Source: Porphyra umbilicalis
Taxonomy: Eukaryota > Rhodophyta > Bangiophyceae > Bangiales > Bangiaceae
DNA length: 64,000 bases
Assembly (NCBI GenBank): GCA_002049455.2
Contig: KV918828.1
Location: 62,001-126,000 of the forward strand
Direction: 5' to 3'
The position numbers were made by a program, and so were the translations under genes. Shown one piece after another: positions 44,254 to 55,300 of the stretch. The notes beneath the pieces are model-generated. The model was not told where the DNA came from. It saw only the letters and a program-made list of their open reading frames with translations, and searched no databases. Position 1 is the stretch's first letter; the number at the start of each line of letters is the position of its first letter.

Positions 44254-45289
44254 GGGGGGGGGGGGGGGGTCGCCGGCGTCAACACCAACAGCGCGCGGAC
44301 GGTACGGACCGGCGGCAGGGGCGAATGGCACGGGCCGGTGGCAGGGGGCGGGGCGGCACGTGCCGCCTGACGAGCCGGCGGCAGGGGCGGACGGCGCCCA
44401 CGGCGGTCGCGGCCGGCTGGTCGTTTCCACTCGCAGCGAGATATGGGCAGACGGGGCGCCGGGGTGCACACCCGCCAGCGCTGGCGACGGCCGCCGTGCG
44501 CCGCCGACGACGGCGGACCGGCGGCCGGTGCGGGGGGGGTGGAAGGGCACAGCCGAGCACCGCTGCAGCGGTCACGACGAGGATGGAGTCCGGCTGAGGG
44601 TCATTCCAAGCAACTCTGCGCTAGAGTTTGTGACGTCACACACGCGTGCTGTTTCGTGGACTAGCCGATCGAGCCACACATCCCCGGATCATTGAAAATA
44701 TATCGACACTCTACAATTGTCTCATCCGTCAATCAATAGAAGCCCCCCCCAGCGGCAGGGGGGGCTGTTAGCGAAGCTCGTGCAAATGCCTTTTGCAAGA
44801 ACTACACTCCAATGTGAACCGACAATTACTTATTGAGAGCCTCCGGACCAAAACTACAACAGCCGAAGCCACACTCTCACTTCTCATTTTAGTTACATTT
44901 CCAACACAATACGACAGAGCGACATCCGCAGAATGCAGCGAGGGGGTGTACCTCCAGCAACCACCAATCGAAGAATAGATCGACCAAGTGTCGCTTCCAA
45001 GGTAAGAATGGACGGTCAGGAACCCGGAAAGCATCCCACCTGGATCAAGGCAGATTGACCAATCAGCGCCCCTATTGGGACAGCTGGAGGGGCTCCTTCC
45101 GTGTCCGTCTCACAGAGGAGCTTCGCTAATAAATTTTACACACGAAGTACGCACCGGGCGCGGTTTTTCCCGCTCTCGTGAAGAGCGCCTCGACCATCGC
45201 TCTTGGCACCCACCTGCACTCGTCCCCAAACCCTCCTCGCCCACCCACTCACGCTGTTCCCCGCCCCTTCTGCACCCACCCACCCAGCC
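44254..45289. other. intergenic region between the ABC transporter and the Harbinger transposase
   Basis: It contains a perfect TGACGTCA (44631-44638), a bZIP/CRE-type site if functional, and a small hairpin (AGCCCCCCCC 44741-44750 with GGGGGGGCT ending about 44766). No gene seen. Confidence 0.45.
44768..45129. repeat. possible small element with 12-bp inverted ends (TTAGCGAAGCTC)
   Basis: TTAGCGAAGCTC at 44768-44779 is inverted at 45118-45129. The sequence between is non-coding. The flanks do not give a matching direct target duplication, so it may be a MITE or part of the adjacent Harbinger end. Confidence 0.35.
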
Positions 45290-46477
45290 ATGTCGTTTTG
45301 GTACGATGCGCGCGATCAGCTGGCTGTCAACCATGCCGCGGCCGCCGCCTACACCTACACCAGCGGGGTGCTCGGCTCATACCGCTCCCCCTCACCAAAT
45401 AACCCGGCGTCCTTCCGCGCTGTGCGCATCAGCTACGGCGACTGCTTCGCCCGAGCGATGCGCATGAGCGAGGGCTGCTTCAAACTCGTGGACGTGCTGC
45501 GTCCACACCTGCCCGTCGGCAGCATCAGCCCCGAGCTCCGCGTTTCTATGGGCCTGCGGTACTACGGCGGCGGTAGCTACCTCGACGTTGCCGCTGTTCA
45601 CCGCGTCTCCCACTCCACTTTTGACAACTCCGTCTGGGAGTTCACTGACGCGGTTAGCTCGGCCAAAAACATGGACATTACAATGCCAATCGACGACCCA
45701 CAGTGGCGTGCTCGGACGGCCGCGTTAATCCAGCAGCGTGGTGACAGCCTGCTCAACAACATCCTGGGAGCCCTCGACGGCATTGCCATTGCCCAGGAGC
45801 CGCCGACGGCGCGCGACGTGTCTTGCGTTGCCGACCACATGTCGCGCAAGGGCTTCTTCGCGATCAACACGCAAGCAATGTGTGATGCCAACTATGAGAT
45901 CACGTGGGTCAGCTGCCAAAATCCGGGCAGCGTGCACGATTCGACCGCGTTTGCTGGTTCCGACTTTGGGGCGTGGGCGACGGCGGCATCCGACAGCCTT
46001 GCTCGCGAGCTCATAGAAGGGAGCTACTGCTTTGTCGGCGACGAGGCGTATGCGGCCTCCGAGTTGGTGGCGGTGCCGTGGCCGGGGCGGGGCGGGCTCA
46101 ACCAGTGGCGCGACGCGTACAACTTTTGCCAGTCATCCGCGAGAATCCACATCGAGCAGGCCTTTGGGCAGGTGGTGCAGCGGATGGGCGTGCTGTGGCG
46201 GCCGCTACGCATGTCCTACGCCAAGCTGCCGGTGGTGATCCAGACCGCCTTCAATTTGCACAACTTTTGTCGCCGCCATGACTCGACGGGCGTGGTTCAC
46301 GTGACGGGACCAAATGATGGGCCTTACGACGCGCGCTCTCTGGTGCAGGACAATGGAGCTGTGGCGGTTGCCGCGGGACCGCGTCGCGCCCGGCAGCAGT
46401 CCCACTTGCGTGAGCGCATGACACGCGAGGTGGAAGCGGCAGGGCGCCTACGTCCTCCCGTGCGCGGTATGCTGTGA
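45290..46477 (+). CDS. PIF/Harbinger DDE transposase (HARBI1-like), intact
   Basis: 395 residues from ATG 45290 (AGCCATGTCG), an uninterrupted frame of normal length for the family. Catalytic motifs: LGALDG (D163), NPGSVHDSTAF (D217), FVGDEAYAASELV (D251), and E289 in IHIEQAFGQVVQRMGVLW, with the closing FNLHNFCRRH. It would cut and paste an element with short inverted repeats and usually a 3-bp target duplication. The convergent gene at 46956-48355 looks like its DNA-binding partner. Unlike the other transposon genes in this window it shows no breaks, so it may be recent or domesticated. Confidence 0.92.
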   Translation: MSFWYDARDQLAVNHAAAAAYTYTSGVLGSYRSPSPNNPASFRAVRISYGDCFARAMRMSEGCFKLVDVLRPHLPVGSISPELRVSMGLRYYGGGSYLDVAAVHRVSHSTFDNSVWEFTDAVSSAKNMDITMPIDDPQWRARTAALIQQRGDSLLNNILGALDGIAIAQEPPTARDVSCVADHMSRKGFFAINTQAMCDANYEITWVSCQNPGSVHDSTAFAGSDFGAWATAASDSLARELIEGSYCFVGDEAYAASELVAVPWPGRGGLNQWRDAYNFCQSSARIHIEQAFGQVVQRMGVLWRPLRMSYAKLPVVIQTAFNLHNFCRRHDSTGVVHVTGPNDGPYDARSLVQDNGAVAVAAGPRRARQQSHLRERMTREVEAAGRLRPPVRGML

Positions 46478-46555
46478 TTCATAGCATGATCCTTGCCCCA
46501 ATATCCTCTGCCTCCTTGTTCCTTTTTGATCTCGACATCTGGACAAACCCACTCG

Positions 46556-46561
46556 AATAAA
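46556..46561 (+). promoter_or_regulatory. poly(A) signal AATAAA of the Harbinger transposase
   Basis: AATAAA 79 bp after the stop codon. The rest of 46478-46955 is the tail-to-tail space between the two transposon genes. An alternative 3' exon of the minus-strand gene (EEELLVAVKSMKKAR, ending 46805) could lie here. Confidence 0.6.
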
Positions 46562-46955
46562 TCCTGGATGCTTTTTTTCTTGTTTGCAAACACGAGAAAG
46601 CATCACAGCCCGTGAGAAGTACCTCAGCACATGTAGGAGCTATTGCGGGTCTATGATAGTACGGAGCAACACAGTACTTGGCAGTGAAGCTGATATCTAT
46701 TCGCGGTACAAACAAAGGGCAAAATTGTATGCAGAAAAGAAGAGCTCCACACAAAGAAACACAATGGAAAAGAGGCAGCAGGGCACATCAAGTGTAGTCG
46801 TTGATCACGGCAGCGGCGCCCCGGCTGCGGCGCCCTCTTCCTCGGAGACACCCCCCACTCGGGCCTTCTTCATAGACTTGACCGCCACCAGCAGCTCCTC
46901 TTCAATAGCCTCGCACACGAGCAGCCTTGGCCTCCTGGAGGGCCATCGTCCTGTT

Positions 46956-48355
46956 TCAGACCGTCTCTGACAGCCCGCACTTGCCCGACTCGTCGGCAAG
47001 GCGCTCCGACGACTTCGCGATGGACTTAAGCGCCACCAGCCCCACCTCGCTCGGGCGCTTGCGCGCCTTCATCCGGCGCTCCGCACTCAACACAGACAAG
47101 CCCGACGCCCCGTTGCCAGAGGCCCCCGACCCCCCCGAGCCCCCCGAGCCCCCCGAGCCCCCGACGCCGCCCCCACTGACACCTCCAGACTCTGTGGCGA
47201 CACTCCCGTCCAGTTCGCGGTTCACCAACTTTTCCAGCATGGACTGGGTCGTCATCATGGAGAACATGTAGGTGAGAATGGAGTTGCCTTTGTGGTACTT
47301 TTCCAACGTAGCGGGATCGTTCTGGCCTGACGCTTTGTAGTTCTTCAGTACCGAGTGCATCTTGTTGCGGATCTATGCATGAGTATACACGAGAGGACCA
47401 CAAGGAAAGCGAGGCGATCCCAAACGGGTAGAAGGCCAGGCATAACAGCCACAAATGAGAGCATGGATGGTTAGCACGGGCACGGGTCACGGACTGCCAA
47501 TGAAACATATCGGCGGAGTTTTTTCACATACCTCTCTCGCCCTCGCCCGGACGCATCTACCCACGATGCACTCTCAGAACGTACCTCTTGAAACTTTGCC
47601 TTTAGCTTCTCCCCGGAGCGGGCGTGCGGGTGGATGTTAGGGTCGATGCCCAGGTCGGCGCACGAGGACGAGGGGACGAAGATGCTCGGCAAATTAAACT
47701 CAAACGCCACGTCGGACACCCATAAGGCACTACGCGTCACGCCAGTATCCAGCTCGTGGCGCGACAGGCGCCCCTTAGACTTGACGATGGCCGCGGCGAT
47801 CTTGGGCTTGGCCATAATGTGAAAGAGGCGCCGAAACTCGTGCTTAGTGAAGGCTGGGTCTTGCACCGAAGCCGGCTCCACCGCGCCAGGTGGGCCACAA
47901 GAGACCTCCCCACTTGTGCCGGCAGCTTCGCCGTGAGTGGCATCACCTTGACCGTCTGCTGATCGCAGCGCGCCACCACCCTTCCCGACAGTGCCGTCGC
48001 GGCGGCTAACACGTGCATCGCCGTCCACACCCCCCCCGTCAGCACCGGCGGCAGCCGGGTCACCGACCGTCGGGCCCGCCACGACCCCATCCGCAACATC
48101 AGAAGCCGACGTACCGGCGGCGCCGCCCTGCCCGTCCGACTTGTCCGTCCTGTCCGCCTTCATGTTGGTGGTCGCGATAGCCACCGGCGCGTCGTCCTTT
48201 GCAATCTGCTGCACAGTGTACGTGCTGTAGCGCGTGAGTAGCTCCACCTTGGATCCGTGCGTGGACAGGCCGACCGAGTGCAGGGCGACGCGGAGCCACT
48301 TGACCGTCCAGTCCTTAAGGGCGCCGGCATCAGAGGCCATGTGGGAGGGTGTCAT
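46956..48355 (-). CDS. SAP-domain and Myb/SANT-like protein, probable Harbinger partner; two exons
   Basis: Exon 1 is 48355-47585 and exon 2 is 47372-46956, with a 212-bp intron 47373-47584. The donor GTACGT follows KFQE and the acceptor GCATAG precedes IRNKMHSVLKNY, joining in phase 0 to give about 395 residues. An N-terminal SAP-like motif (WLRVALHSVGLSTHGSKVELLTRY, residues about 15-40) suggests DNA binding. A low-complexity linker follows. The C-terminal half has FRRLFHIMAKPKIAAAI, WVSDVAFEFN and NYKASGQNDP, the style of Myb/MADF-type DNA-binding proteins carried by Harbinger elements. It ends after a Gly/Ser linker and a helical tail at TGA 46956. ATG 48355 and ATG 48340 are both possible starts. 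The function is inferred from context. Confidence 0.7.
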
Positions 48356-49747
48356 TGTAACGTAGAGGAGGTTTGTAAATGCAGGGGCACTAGGCACGGC
48401 GAAAGGTGTGGTGTGAGCGGCTGTCGCTTGAGAGGTGAGTGACAGTGGGCAATGTCGCCGCTCACCGGCCAGCAACCGCTGGGCGCGACCGCTCATGAAG
48501 GGCTGCAGCAGGACAAATCGGTGCACCACACACCCGTTCCAGCCGCTCTGACTACCGCTCTTCCCCCCCTCGTCTGCGTAAGAGTGCCACACGCCAACCC
48601 CCCCCCCCCCTGCGCTCCGACACTCCAACGTACCCCGTCCCAGCAGCGACGTGAGCCACTGACAGGGATCGATGGGAACAATCGTTGGGCCCGCGTGCAG
48701 CACTTCCGGCTTGAGGTAGCGCGGGCTCGGGCCGGAGAAGACATGTCGCGACTGCTTGGATGCCTGGCAGTTGCGCAACAAAGAAAAGCGCGGTCGCCGA
48801 GCGACGAACGAGAAGAAGGGCGTGAACAGCCACGCAGAGAAGGCTGCTCAGGCATCACGGGGGGAGGCTAGAGAGCAGAGAAAGCTGCTGATGCAGCACC
48901 GGGGGGGGCTACATGTCCACCCGTAGACAGCGGGGTAGCGCGCCGCGTCGGCCCCGAGGCCGATGTGCCGCGAGGCGGCGACAACGTTGCACTGGTTGTG
49001 GTGATAATGTTGCTATGTAGTGATGCACACATATAATTAGATCACGGAACCTGCTCTCCGTTTCAGAAGTGGCAGTCTGCATTCGTGTCCTCAGGGATCT
49101 GAGGGCGTGTCAGCGTTGGAAGGGTCGCGATGACGCTAAAAGCGAATAGAGTTACGCGGCTGAGAAGGACTGTCCTGCCACATGGGTCACAGGGCCCGGA
49201 GGGCGCCTGCCCCCCTGCCCCCCCCACCGCCCCGAGCTGCGCGCGGCGACCGCGCGCAGCGACTTCCGGGGTTCGACGCGCCCGCGATGATGCGCGGGTG
49301 ATCGTGCCTGCGCGCCTGCTTCTGTCGCGGCGGCGCGTCGGCGGCTGCTGACGCCATCTAGCGGCACGGTTAGAGGCGCCCCGTCGCGCGGCGGTCGGTC
49401 CCACCCGACCGCCTGTGCGCCGTGTCGGCCGCCCCGCCCGCCGTGCGCAGGTGCATTGTGCGGCGGAGTGACGGCCCCGCCCGTGGGCGTAGCGCGACGC
49501 TGGCGGGCCGCCGCCGCTGCGGTGGCGGAGGCGGCACCCCTTTCCCCGCCCGACGCCCCCCCCTCCACGGCAACGTCACTGTACGTGTCCCCGCGTACGC
49601 TCGCGGCCATGGAGCCGGCCGGCGTGCCCGGTATCGATGCGTCGCCACCGCCCGGAAGGCCAGGGTATTGCACGCAAGTGCCTGGAATTGATTATCCAAG
49701 ACGTATAAGGACAGAGCTTTCCGAGCAGCGATCTTATGTCAGGGGGA
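48356..49747. other. intergenic region with a GC-rich block
   Basis: 48356-49060 is upstream of the SAP-domain gene. A GGGGGGGGCT at 48901-48910 is the inverse of 44741-44750. 49150-49690 is GC-rich with overlapping open frames and no recognisable product. Confidence 0.45.
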
Positions 49748-50720
49748 TATGGTGCTTTGCTGAGAAATGGAGCATGCACGTTTGCGAGTGCAAACGTTTG
49801 CCGAGGTGGACCGATGTCAGGATGTCCATCAGATCGTGTCTCACCTGGCTTCAGGGGACCGATAGCGTCCCAAGTGCAATTGCACCTGGCATCACCGGCG
49901 AAAGCCACAGCCACCCACTGGCACATCGTAAGACGTGGGACTGAGGGCTCATCATGCAGCCAATGGCTTCTCATTATTCAATGTCAAGAACACTGCCCAA
50001 ACCCTGTCAGAATACCGGTTCAATGAATGTGACCACGCGCCCATTGGCTGCGTCAGGCGGCCTAGTTTCACAGTATTTGAGCCGGCTCTCCACGGTCCAC
50101 AAGACAGAGACTGCGCACCTGTGCCATCTGGTGCCCCGGAAGAAACGCAGGTGGGCTGGATCCAGTCACTGCTGTACCCTTCATCGATGGTGATTGGTCA
50201 AAAGAATGTCAGTGACACGTCTCGATGTCAATAAACAAAGGCGATCTACTGGTCACGGAGCTCACGTGTTCGGAGGGCCAATGAACGGCCCGAACGGAGA
50301 GAAAAGAATTGCAAGAACTCCTCAAACGTCATGCATGTTCGGAGGCCGATTCAGCCTCTGCGAGCAAACATGAGGGGCCGGTTAGGGGGGACGCTCCTGA
50401 CGGCACCGCTGTGGCCGGTGGCTTAAGAAGTCTTGTCCTGATTAGGCTGTCAGCGTGCATGTTCTGGCATCGTTTCACAAAGACCACCGCGGGTGTCAGC
50501 AGGTACTTGCCACCGGGTCACTCAGAGTGCAGTTTTCCAGCTCCTGTCAGCCGTTGTCGGCCCAAGGGCCCGGCGATCCTGGTCGGGATGCTTGACATGT
50601 CACACATCACCCGGAAATATTATGGGTATCCCCACAGCACGGGTCAATGCTCGCAGTGGTCGGGTGTGCATGTTTGTTTGCGCAAACGTGCATGCTCCAT
50701 TTCTCAGCAAAGCACCATAA
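49748..50720. mobile_element. ~970-bp non-autonomous element with long inverted ends
   Basis: TATGGTGCTTTGCTGAGAAA (49748-49767) and the next bases, through GGAGCATGCACGTTTGCG, are inverted at about 50680-50720 (ending AAGCACCATA). About 40 bp matches nearly perfectly. Both ends carry TA, consistent with a TA target. The interior holds no recognisable ORF. Confidence 0.75.
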
Positions 50721-52318
50721 GAGCTCTGATTCGAGATAACGTAAGAGCTTATATTAACAGCCCTATTGACTTCTATCTTTGACCCACAAAGCCTCCCTAT
50801 ATTTTGGTGAAAGCGCCCAAAATGAGACTGGAAAACAGGGGGCGCTGGGCGCTTCGCGCTCAGCATGCGCCCAATCAGCACCAAGAAACCGCTGAAAATG
50901 AGCGCCCCAGGTCGCGCTCAACAATCTTATAGCTTGTGTCTGAAGCACCCTGAAATGAAAAGTCAGGGAAGCCACCAGAAGCTGGGTTGAATCATAGATG
51001 TGTTTCTACGCGTGCTGCAGGCGATGGATGACGGCCTGCTGCGGTCCACGGGGCAGCCAATTGGAGCACGCTCGGGCCTGCACCGCCAAGAGCGGGCTTG
51101 GTTGCGTCGGCGCGCCGTGCAACTCCAGGTCGCCCTGCGCGGGGCACCAGATTCCAGCGCGGGAGGCCTCTTTGGCTCGACTCTGTCTGAAGGCCCTCCG
51201 ATGGCACCAGGCGAGCGGCAACCGCCATTGGTCGGGGAGCACCGCGTTGTCGGCGGGCGGCGGCCTGGCAGGGCGCTCTGGGAAGGCGGATTTCGCGCCT
51301 GGCGCAAGCACCCCGGCGCGTGGCAGCGGCTCGCTGCGGGGCCTCTGCCGCACAAAGCGGGTGCGCTGGGCGGTTTGGCTGGCGCCTCGGCGCACGCGCG
51401 CGGGAGCGGCGGTTTCGTGCCCCCAGCGGCGCGGCTGGGCGTTGATGAGGGGGACGGCAGCACCGGGCGTGACGAGCGGGAGGCGTTGGAGGTGTGCCCG
51501 CGGCTGGTTGGCCCGTTGCCCCCCCCTCGGCCGCAGATGGGACCGCCGCCTTCCCATTGACTGGTGCATCTGGCCGCCCACGCCGCCACGCCCAGTCCCG
51601 CGCCGGGCGCCCGTCAGCGCACGCGGGCGTTTGAGCTCTTGTGCGGCCGCGGCGCGCCGCCCGCAGGGCGCGGTGCGAGGGCGCACCTCGGCGCGGGCGC
51701 CGCCCTGCCTCATCCCCCCCGCCATCGTCCGGCGCACGGGCGGCCACGTTGTTAGCCGCATCGTGCACCGCGGGCGCGGGTGACCGGCGCGGTGCTGCCT
51801 GCCGGCCGCCCGTCGGCGCTGTAGCGCGTCTGACACCGCCCCAGCCATTCCACCGTGGGGGTGCGCGGCGCGGCTGTGTGAGAAGCGCCCCGCACGGCCG
51901 CGCGCCGCTCCCCCGAGCGCGAGCCGCCCTTCCCCCCCCCGCCGTCGCGGCATCATTCTCCCCCGCGCTTCCGCCGCGCGGTGTGGCAACCGCCCCAAGG
52001 GTTGGGAGGAGGGAGACGACGGCACCGCGGGGGAGGTTGGCGCCGGAATGAGGCGTTCGCGCCCTGGTCGGTGCTAGGACGCCACCGCCGACTGCTCGCA
52101 GTAGCGTAGGCGCTCTCCTGTGGCCTGGCTGTCTATCGGGTGTTGCCCAACCGCCGAGGCACTCGCCTCTTCACCCACACCCCTCGCCTCCCCCACCATT
52201 CGTGTGGGTTCTCTTTCTGGCGCGATTTCCCCCTCTTGCGCCAACCCCTTCATCCCTTTCTACTTGACTTGGTTTTCCCCCCTCCACCCCCTTTCATCCC
52301 ACTTGGCTCCTCGCCACC
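50721..52318. other. upstream region of Piezo, GC-rich from about 51000
   Basis: The last 150 bp before the Piezo ATG is pyrimidine-rich. Several long open frames occur on both strands at 51000-52030. The most balanced is 51024-51560 (plus, about 178 residues, MDDGLLRSTGQPIGARSG), but it has no recognisable domain and I do not call it a gene. Confidence 0.4.
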
Positions 52319-55300
52319 ATGGGAGAACTGTATTCGACGCTGCTGGTGCGGCTGGCGCTCCCTGCCGCGACGCTTGTGGCCGCGCTGATGAACTTTTCGG
52401 CGCTCGGTCTCGGCTACCTGATCGCCTTTGCGGCGCTCACCTACCGCCCGTCCTACTCGCTCCGCAAGCACTACCCCGCGCCCGCGCTGGCGGTGCTTGC
52501 CTCCTTCTCCATTGGCCTGCTGGTGGTGCAGGTGACGCTCTCGTCGCTGATTGCGGCTGGGCGCCTGACGCCGACCGAAGAGGGGCTGTGGGCGCACCTC
52601 GACGATGTGGGCGTCGCCCGTTTTGACCGGGGCATCTGGGACGGCCTGCGATGCGTGCTCGGGCCCGCGCTCGTCACCTCCGTGTCGCTCCTGTGCTTGC
52701 TGGCCGAGGAGCGCCGCTCCCGCCGCTCCTTTATGTACGTGATGTTCCACCGCGGGGGCGCGTCACTGGCTGACCGCCACCCCTCGACGCGCCTGCGGCT
52801 GCGGCAGACGCGGTCCCTGGTCGAGGCCGCCCTCGTGACCGTCGACGACGCGCCGGCACGGCACCACGTGAGCGTGCCGGGGATTGGCAATGCGGTGGCG
52901 ACGCGCGGGTCGGCGCGCATCAGCCGCTACAACCCCTTTCCGTGGGCCGGCCGCGTGTCGGCCGACGCCGTGGGCGGGCGCGGCAGTCGTGGCTTGTCAG
53001 GCGCCAGTGGCGCGAGCAGCACGTCGTTGGATACGGACGTGGCGAGCGCCACGCCCGACGGGCTCGGCGTGCGCGTGCCGTCGGGCTCGTCCCTGCCCGA
53101 TGGGGTCCCGGCCGACGGCATGGACGGCACGGGCTTTGATGCGTACGACGGCTCGGGCATTTCTCTGGCCCACGGCCTGGCCGGCGGCGGGGTGGACGCA
53201 GAGATCCCGTCCCGCCTGACGCGCTTTATGGCCGGCACGGGTGGGGTGTTTTGGACGGCCGTCAGTCTGGCCGCCACCGGCACGGCGGTGAGCAGCGTGG
53301 CCAACAGCTTCTTCACGGCCGTTCTTTTCTTCATCGTGCTCTCCTGGGGCTTTGGGTGGGAGGGCGTGCGGCCAGCCGTTGCGCCGTCGCGGGTACTGCG
53401 CGGCCTCGCCGCCCTGCGCGTGACGCTGCTGCTCTACATCTTTGCCCTGGTCGCTTTCCAGCTGACCTGGCTCGACGGCGTCCGCGACTTGCCGGTCGTC
53501 GTGTTGATGGGTGTCCGCCCCCTTCGTACGGCTGGGCAGCCGCAGGGGTGGACACACATAATGGCACTCGGTGGGGCACTCTTCTGCTACGTGGTTACGG
53601 GACTCTTTGCCAAAGCCGTGCGGGGGGCGTACGTGACGCGCACACGCTGGGCGGCGCTGCTTGTCGAGGAGAACGAGACGGTCGCCCCGTCGCTGTCGCG
53701 GCCGTCGTCGTTCTTGTCGTCGGACGAGCTATCGGCGGAGGGGGCGGGGTTGAACGGAAACGGGTCGTCGCCTGGGTCCTTTGTGGGCGTAGCGAGCAGC
53801 GCGACAAGCTCGCCAAGTGGCAGCGGCAACAAGGCGTACGTGGGGGCGGCGGCGGCGGCGGCGGCGGAGGGCTCTCGCGCCGGGCCGTCTGGCTACCCAT
53901 CTCATCGCGGCCCGCCACCAGGTGTCGCCCCACGTGCCACGTCGGCGCCGCTGCGGGCGTCGGGCGCCAAGCCGCCCCGTCCCCCCGGCGGCAGCCGAAG
54001 CCGCTCCGTACCTGAGTGGGGCGTCGCGGAAGGCGCGGCGTCATCAGCGTCCTCAGCAGCGGTGGCGGCGGCCGATTCGGCGTCTGCCGCCGCCGGAGAA
54101 CCCCGCTGGAAGGGCAGCGAACGGTCACCGCACGTGGACCGCGTGCGCAGCCCGTTTGATGGCGTTTCAGCGCCCGTCCGGCAAGCGTCGGCGGGCCTCA
54201 GCGGCCGCAGCTGGACGGGCAGCGCGCTGTCTGGGGCCAGCGGCTTGACGCCTCAGTCGGGTCGGGATACGGACGAGCTCAGTTCCCGTCGGCTGGGGTC
54301 CGCGCTGACGGCGTCTACTCGGTTTGGGTTGAGTGCGAAGGAGTTTCTGCTGTTGCGCTCGCTCCTGCACCTGGCGTCGGTGGCGCTAATGGTGTGGGTG
54401 CTCGTGCTGCCAGGCTTTTTGACGCTACCGCTCCTCTTCCTGGCGTTCTTGTATCTAACGTTCAAGCGGTGCCGCAACTCGCGGGTGCTCGACTATGCAG
54501 TCTACTACGTGATGGGCCTGCAGCTTGTGCACGCAGTGTACGTGGCGGTGCTGGTTGCGTGGGGATTGCCCGAGTCGACGACCGCCGACGCGCTCGGCTT
54601 CCGAGTCGTGAGCGCGCCAGTCATCCCCGCGATTATTGAGGTAGCGACGATTGCGCTCATCGCCCTCTCCATCTACCTGAAGGAGTACCTGAAAACGGTG
54701 CGTGTGTGGGAGCCTCGGCGGGACGGTGGGCAGGCGCTGATGGGCAATGTCACGGAGCAGGAGCTGCTCGAGATGATGCTCTCTCATCGGGAGTACTCGG
54801 CGGTGGCCAAAGGCACCTTTTCCCCGTTCAAGGTCATCCTAGACCAGGTGGCGCTCGCCGCCCTGTACGTGGCCGGCGCGTCGGCGGCGACCGCGCTCAA
54901 TGCGGTCTTCATTATCTCCCTGACCGCCATTTGCGTGACACAGGTGGTCCCACTCATGGACAAGTACAAGCGGCGGCTGATTGCGGTCGTGTGGGTGTCC
55001 ATCTTCGTTTACTCCATGGCGTTTATGGCGACGACGTCGGTTGTTTGCCGCATCGGGAGCGGGTCGACCTTCAATTGCACGTCACTTGGCACCAGCGCCG
55101 CCGATACGGTCGGCGTGAGGGCGGCTGACACGCTGCCAGTGCTGGCCTACACCCTCCTTGTCGTCTGCGCCTCCATCCAGGTGCACTTCACGTGGCCATG
55201 GCGGAGCGACACGGACGCGGTGGCGCAGCTGCAGGAGCTGACGTCGGCGTTTTGGTCCTTCCTCCGCCGGTACTTTCTGTACGTAGCCTACGCGGCGCTA

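Noticed and set aside
44163-44269. Regular repeats as a CRISPR-like array
   Set aside because: Units are contiguous G-rich minisatellite copies without unique spacers, in a eukaryotic genome.
44768-45129. TTAGCGAAGCTC inverted repeats as Harbinger ends with TTA/TAA target duplication
   Set aside because: Flanks are TTA on one side and TAA on the other, which are inverse rather than direct repeats, and the pair excludes the transposase gene.
51006-52025. 339-residue minus-strand open frame upstream of Piezo
   Set aside because: Overlaps plus-strand frames of equal quality, is Arg/Ala/Pro-rich and has no recognisable domain.
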